From contig NZ_AOMD01000013.1 of the NCBI RefSeq assembly GCF_000336915.1, positions 1-50,605 of the forward strand: DNA of 50,605 nucleotides. The letters are read 5' to 3'. This stretch comes from Halococcus saccharolyticus DSM 5350. GTDB lineage: Archaea > Halobacteriota > Halobacteria > Halobacteriales > Halococcaceae. A model generated the notes under the pieces. That model made no database searches and was not told where the DNA came from. It worked only from the letters and a program-made list of their open reading frames with translations. Within the stretch, counting starts at the first letter, position 1. Each line of letters opens with the position of its first letter. Shown piece after piece: positions 48,858-50,605 of this stretch. Both the position numbers and the translations under genes were made by a program.

Positions 48858-50081
48858 ATGTCCCGAGATACCGATCGACGAGAGTTTCTGAAAGTCACGG
48901 GTTCGGTCGTCGCGTCGTCGGCCTTCATCGGAACAGCGAGCGCAGCGGGCCGTGGAAGTGGCACTCGATACGCGGCGTTCAACGTCGTGGACCTGAACAC
49001 GGAGCAGGTACAACAGAAGGGCGACGAACAAGCTGCTGCTGCCGCTCGCGTGATTCAAGAGATCGACCCGGATATCCTCGTCGTAAATGAGCTCGCCAAC
49101 AACATTCAAAGGGCGCGGGTCGAAGACGGCGTCCCCACGGAGAAGACGAACATCCAGGCGTTCGTCGACAACTATCTCAGTGAACCACAGCACCGAACCC
49201 TCGACGGTATCGAGTATCAGTATACCCTCCAACCGACCAGCAACACGGGCGTCCTTCCGGAGGAGCCCTACGATTTCAACAAGGACGGCGTCGCTGGCGA
49301 ACGTCCGGGGGACGCGTTCGGGTTCGGCGTCTTCCCTGGCCAGTACGCGTTCGGGATCGCGAGCAAACATCCGATCGAGGAGGCTGGCATCCGGGCGTTC
49401 CAGAAGTTCCGCTGGACCGATATGCCCGGCAACCTGATTCCGATCGAAGGAGAGTCCGGGGTCGATCCAGAGGGAATCTACCTGACGGAGGCCGAGACGG
49501 CTGTCTATCGACTCTCCTCGAAAACCCACATCGATGTCCCGTTCGAGGTGGACGGTGGGACGGTCCACGGACTGTTCAGCCATCCGACCCCACCCGTCTT
49601 CGACGGTCCGAACAACTTCAATGGGCGGTGGAATCACGACGAGGTGCGGTTCTTCGCGGACTACGTCGCCGGGGCGGACTACATCTACGACGACAGTGGG
49701 ATGAGGGGTGGACTCGCGGATGACGCCTCGTACGTCCTGATGGGCGATATGAACGCCGGACCGGGAGACGAACCACTCGATCCGGCGACGAAGTACTTCA
49801 TCGAGAACGATGATTTCACCACCCGACGCCTGCCGACGAGTCCGGGTGGCGCACAACGAGGCAACCCCTACGCAACCGCCACCTTTGAGAACAGACCGAA
49901 AGTCGATTGGGTTCTTCCGTCACCGGACCTCTCGTTACGGTCGTCCTCTGTCGTCTGGCCGAGCAAGAACGCTTCCAAACGCGGACTCGGCGAGGCCGTC
50001 GACACTGCGTCGGACCACCGACTGGTCTGGGCAGATATTGACAACCGGCAGCGAGGGGCCTCCGGACGGTCATCACGATGA
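48858..50081 (+). CDS. Tat-exported endonuclease/exonuclease/phosphatase family protein
   Basis: A 407-aa protein. The signal is DRREFLKVTGSVVASSAFI ending near TASAAG, a twin-arginine peptide, so it is secreted folded; no lipobox. The EEP fold signatures are RYAAFNVVDLN (Asn metal ligand), DPDILVVNEL (Glu), VLMGDMNAGPGDEP (Asp-x-Asn) and TASDHRLVW (terminal Asp-His). Between them is an insert with FNKDGVAGERPGDAFGFGVF and YAFGIASKHPIEE. Substrate may be extracellular DNA or a phosphoester. It is flanked by 200-300-nt gaps and is likely monocistronic. Confidence 0.85.
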   Translation: MSRDTDRREFLKVTGSVVASSAFIGTASAAGRGSGTRYAAFNVVDLNTEQVQQKGDEQAAAAARVIQEIDPDILVVNELANNIQRARVEDGVPTEKTNIQAFVDNYLSEPQHRTLDGIEYQYTLQPTSNTGVLPEEPYDFNKDGVAGERPGDAFGFGVFPGQYAFGIASKHPIEEAGIRAFQKFRWTDMPGNLIPIEGESGVDPEGIYLTEAETAVYRLSSKTHIDVPFEVDGGTVHGLFSHPTPPVFDGPNNFNGRWNHDEVRFFADYVAGADYIYDDSGMRGGLADDASYVLMGDMNAGPGDEPLDPATKYFIENDDFTTRRLPTSPGGAQRGNPYATATFENRPKVDWVLPSPDLSLRSSSVVWPSKNASKRGLGEAVDTASDHRLVWADIDNRQRGASGRSSR

Positions 50082-50245
50082 TCGACTCGCCCAGCGACTC
50101 ATCGTCCTCCACCGAAACGATTCTGTAGTGCGTTCGGTGGATATCCGCTGAAGCGCGTCGGTTGCTCCGGTACTTCTCTTCGCGACAGCTCCGGTGAGTC
50201 ACCGATGTCCGTGAGGAAGTCGTCGACCGGCCCAGCAGCCCGTAC

Positions 50246-50253
50246 TGTTAAGT
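50246..50253 (+). promoter_or_regulatory. TATA-like box for the RNase HI gene
   Basis: TGTTAAGT is centred ~26 nt before ATG 50276, fitting a leaderless transcript. Confidence 0.4.
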
Positions 50254-50275
50254 TTGCGTGTGTGATAGCGTTGGC

Positions 50276-50605
50276 ATGGCCGCCTACGGCCGGCCGACCC
50301 TCCGGGATCTGTTCGACGACTCGCCCACACCCCACATCGCCCACCCGCCGCGGACCCATCACCGGGAGTTCTACGTCGCCACCGACGGGTCTTTTCGCGT
50401 CGCGGGTGGCGGGCTCGGTGTCGTGATCGAAACCCGCGACGGCGAGCGCGTCGCGCGGCTCTCGATCCCCGACGACCCACCGGACAACAACGTCGCCGAG
50501 TACCGCGCGCTCCATCTCGGTCTCGACGTGCAGCGTGGCGAATCGCCGGCGAGCGTAGATCAGCCAGAGGCAGCGGCTCCGATCGAACGAACGACTGCCG
50601 CGAAA
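50276..50605 (+). CDS. rnhA: Ribonuclease HI family protein, N-terminus (partial)
   Basis: The first 110 codons of an RNase H-fold protein cut by the window end. The motif FYVATDGSFRVAGGG carries the first catalytic Asp, and NNVAEYRALHLGL carries the second acidic residue (Glu) in its usual context. An N-terminal extension of ~30 residues (RPTLRDLFDDSPTPHIAH) precedes the fold, as in haloarchaeal RnhA. The enzyme cleaves RNA in RNA-DNA hybrids. The C-terminal catalytic residues are outside the window. Confidence 0.85.
   Translation, partial: MAAYGRPTLRDLFDDSPTPHIAHPPRTHHREFYVATDGSFRVAGGGLGVVIETRDGERVARLSIPDDPPDNNVAEYRALHLGLDVQRGESPASVDQPEAAAPIERTTAAK

Noticed and set aside
1-50605. CRISPR array or rRNA operon
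   Set aside because: No regularly spaced direct repeats and no conserved rRNA segments were seen on either strand.

Overview
The window is chromosomal DNA from a haloarchaeon (class Halobacteria). The signs are strongly acidic proteins, high G+C with strong third-position GC, many Tat-type lipoproteins with RR and [LA]AGC lipobox signals, TATA-like boxes about 26-28 nt before start codons (mostly leaderless genes), and haloarchaeal families throughout: TrmB, half-size CtaA, RfcL, archaeal HMG-CoA synthase, gvp genes. The genus cannot be fixed from the sequence alone. No rRNA, tRNA or CRISPR array is visible. Layout. (1) 1-4.7 kb: 5' end of malic enzyme (minus), half-size CtaA, a complete polar amino-acid ABC transporter (lipoprotein, permease, ATPase), and a zinc alcohol dehydrogenase. 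(2) 4.8-10.7 kb: a repair/replication block on the minus strand, mutS-mutL-rfcL. (3) 10.8-17.7 kb: two GNAT acetyltransferases (the first carries an in-frame palindromic insertion), a beta-hydroxyacid-dehydrogenase-like oxidoreductase, a YdjM-type membrane hydrolase, a 204-bp MITE-like element, a PqqD-like protein coupled to an OPT transporter, and an HTH regulator. (4) 17.8-21.6 kb: a less GC-rich patch with two hexapeptide acyltransferases, a membrane protein, a DUF389 protein and two intergenic sequence elements suggestive of old mobile DNA. (5) 21.6-29.3 kb: HMG-CoA synthase, then a tight operon of a large CARDB-repeat surface protein, an RND/MMPL exporter and a TrmB regulator. (6) 29.5-32.5 kb: an enolase-fold protein, an Azf/uronate-dehydrogenase-like SDR, a universal stress protein and a stand-alone IS630-type HTH protein. 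(7) 32.7-39.6 kb: a divergent gas-vesicle cluster. gvpA and gvpO lie on the minus strand; gvpF, G, H, three non-canonical genes, J, K, L and M lie on the plus strand. (8) 39.6-50.6 kb: small proteins, an EamA transporter, a complete dipeptide/oligopeptide ABC operon, a Tat-exported endonuclease/exonuclease/phosphatase protein and the 5' end of an RNase HI. The most interesting region is the gas-vesicle cluster. It holds the eight genes I recall as the minimal set for vesicle formation in halophilic archaea (A, F, G, J, K, L, M, O) plus gvpH. It has no recognisable gvpC, gvpN, gvpD or gvpE. It adds two proteins, one at the edge of the cluster and one inside it, that share a glycine-zipper motif and a C-terminal ELQxLA helix. 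It also adds a protein with an LDLLG/PGPGNLLGNLL block, and a 322-aa protein in the gvpI position. All GvpA-family members carry long hydrophilic, mostly acidic tails. These extra genes are the best candidates here for an undescribed gas-vesicle accessory module.
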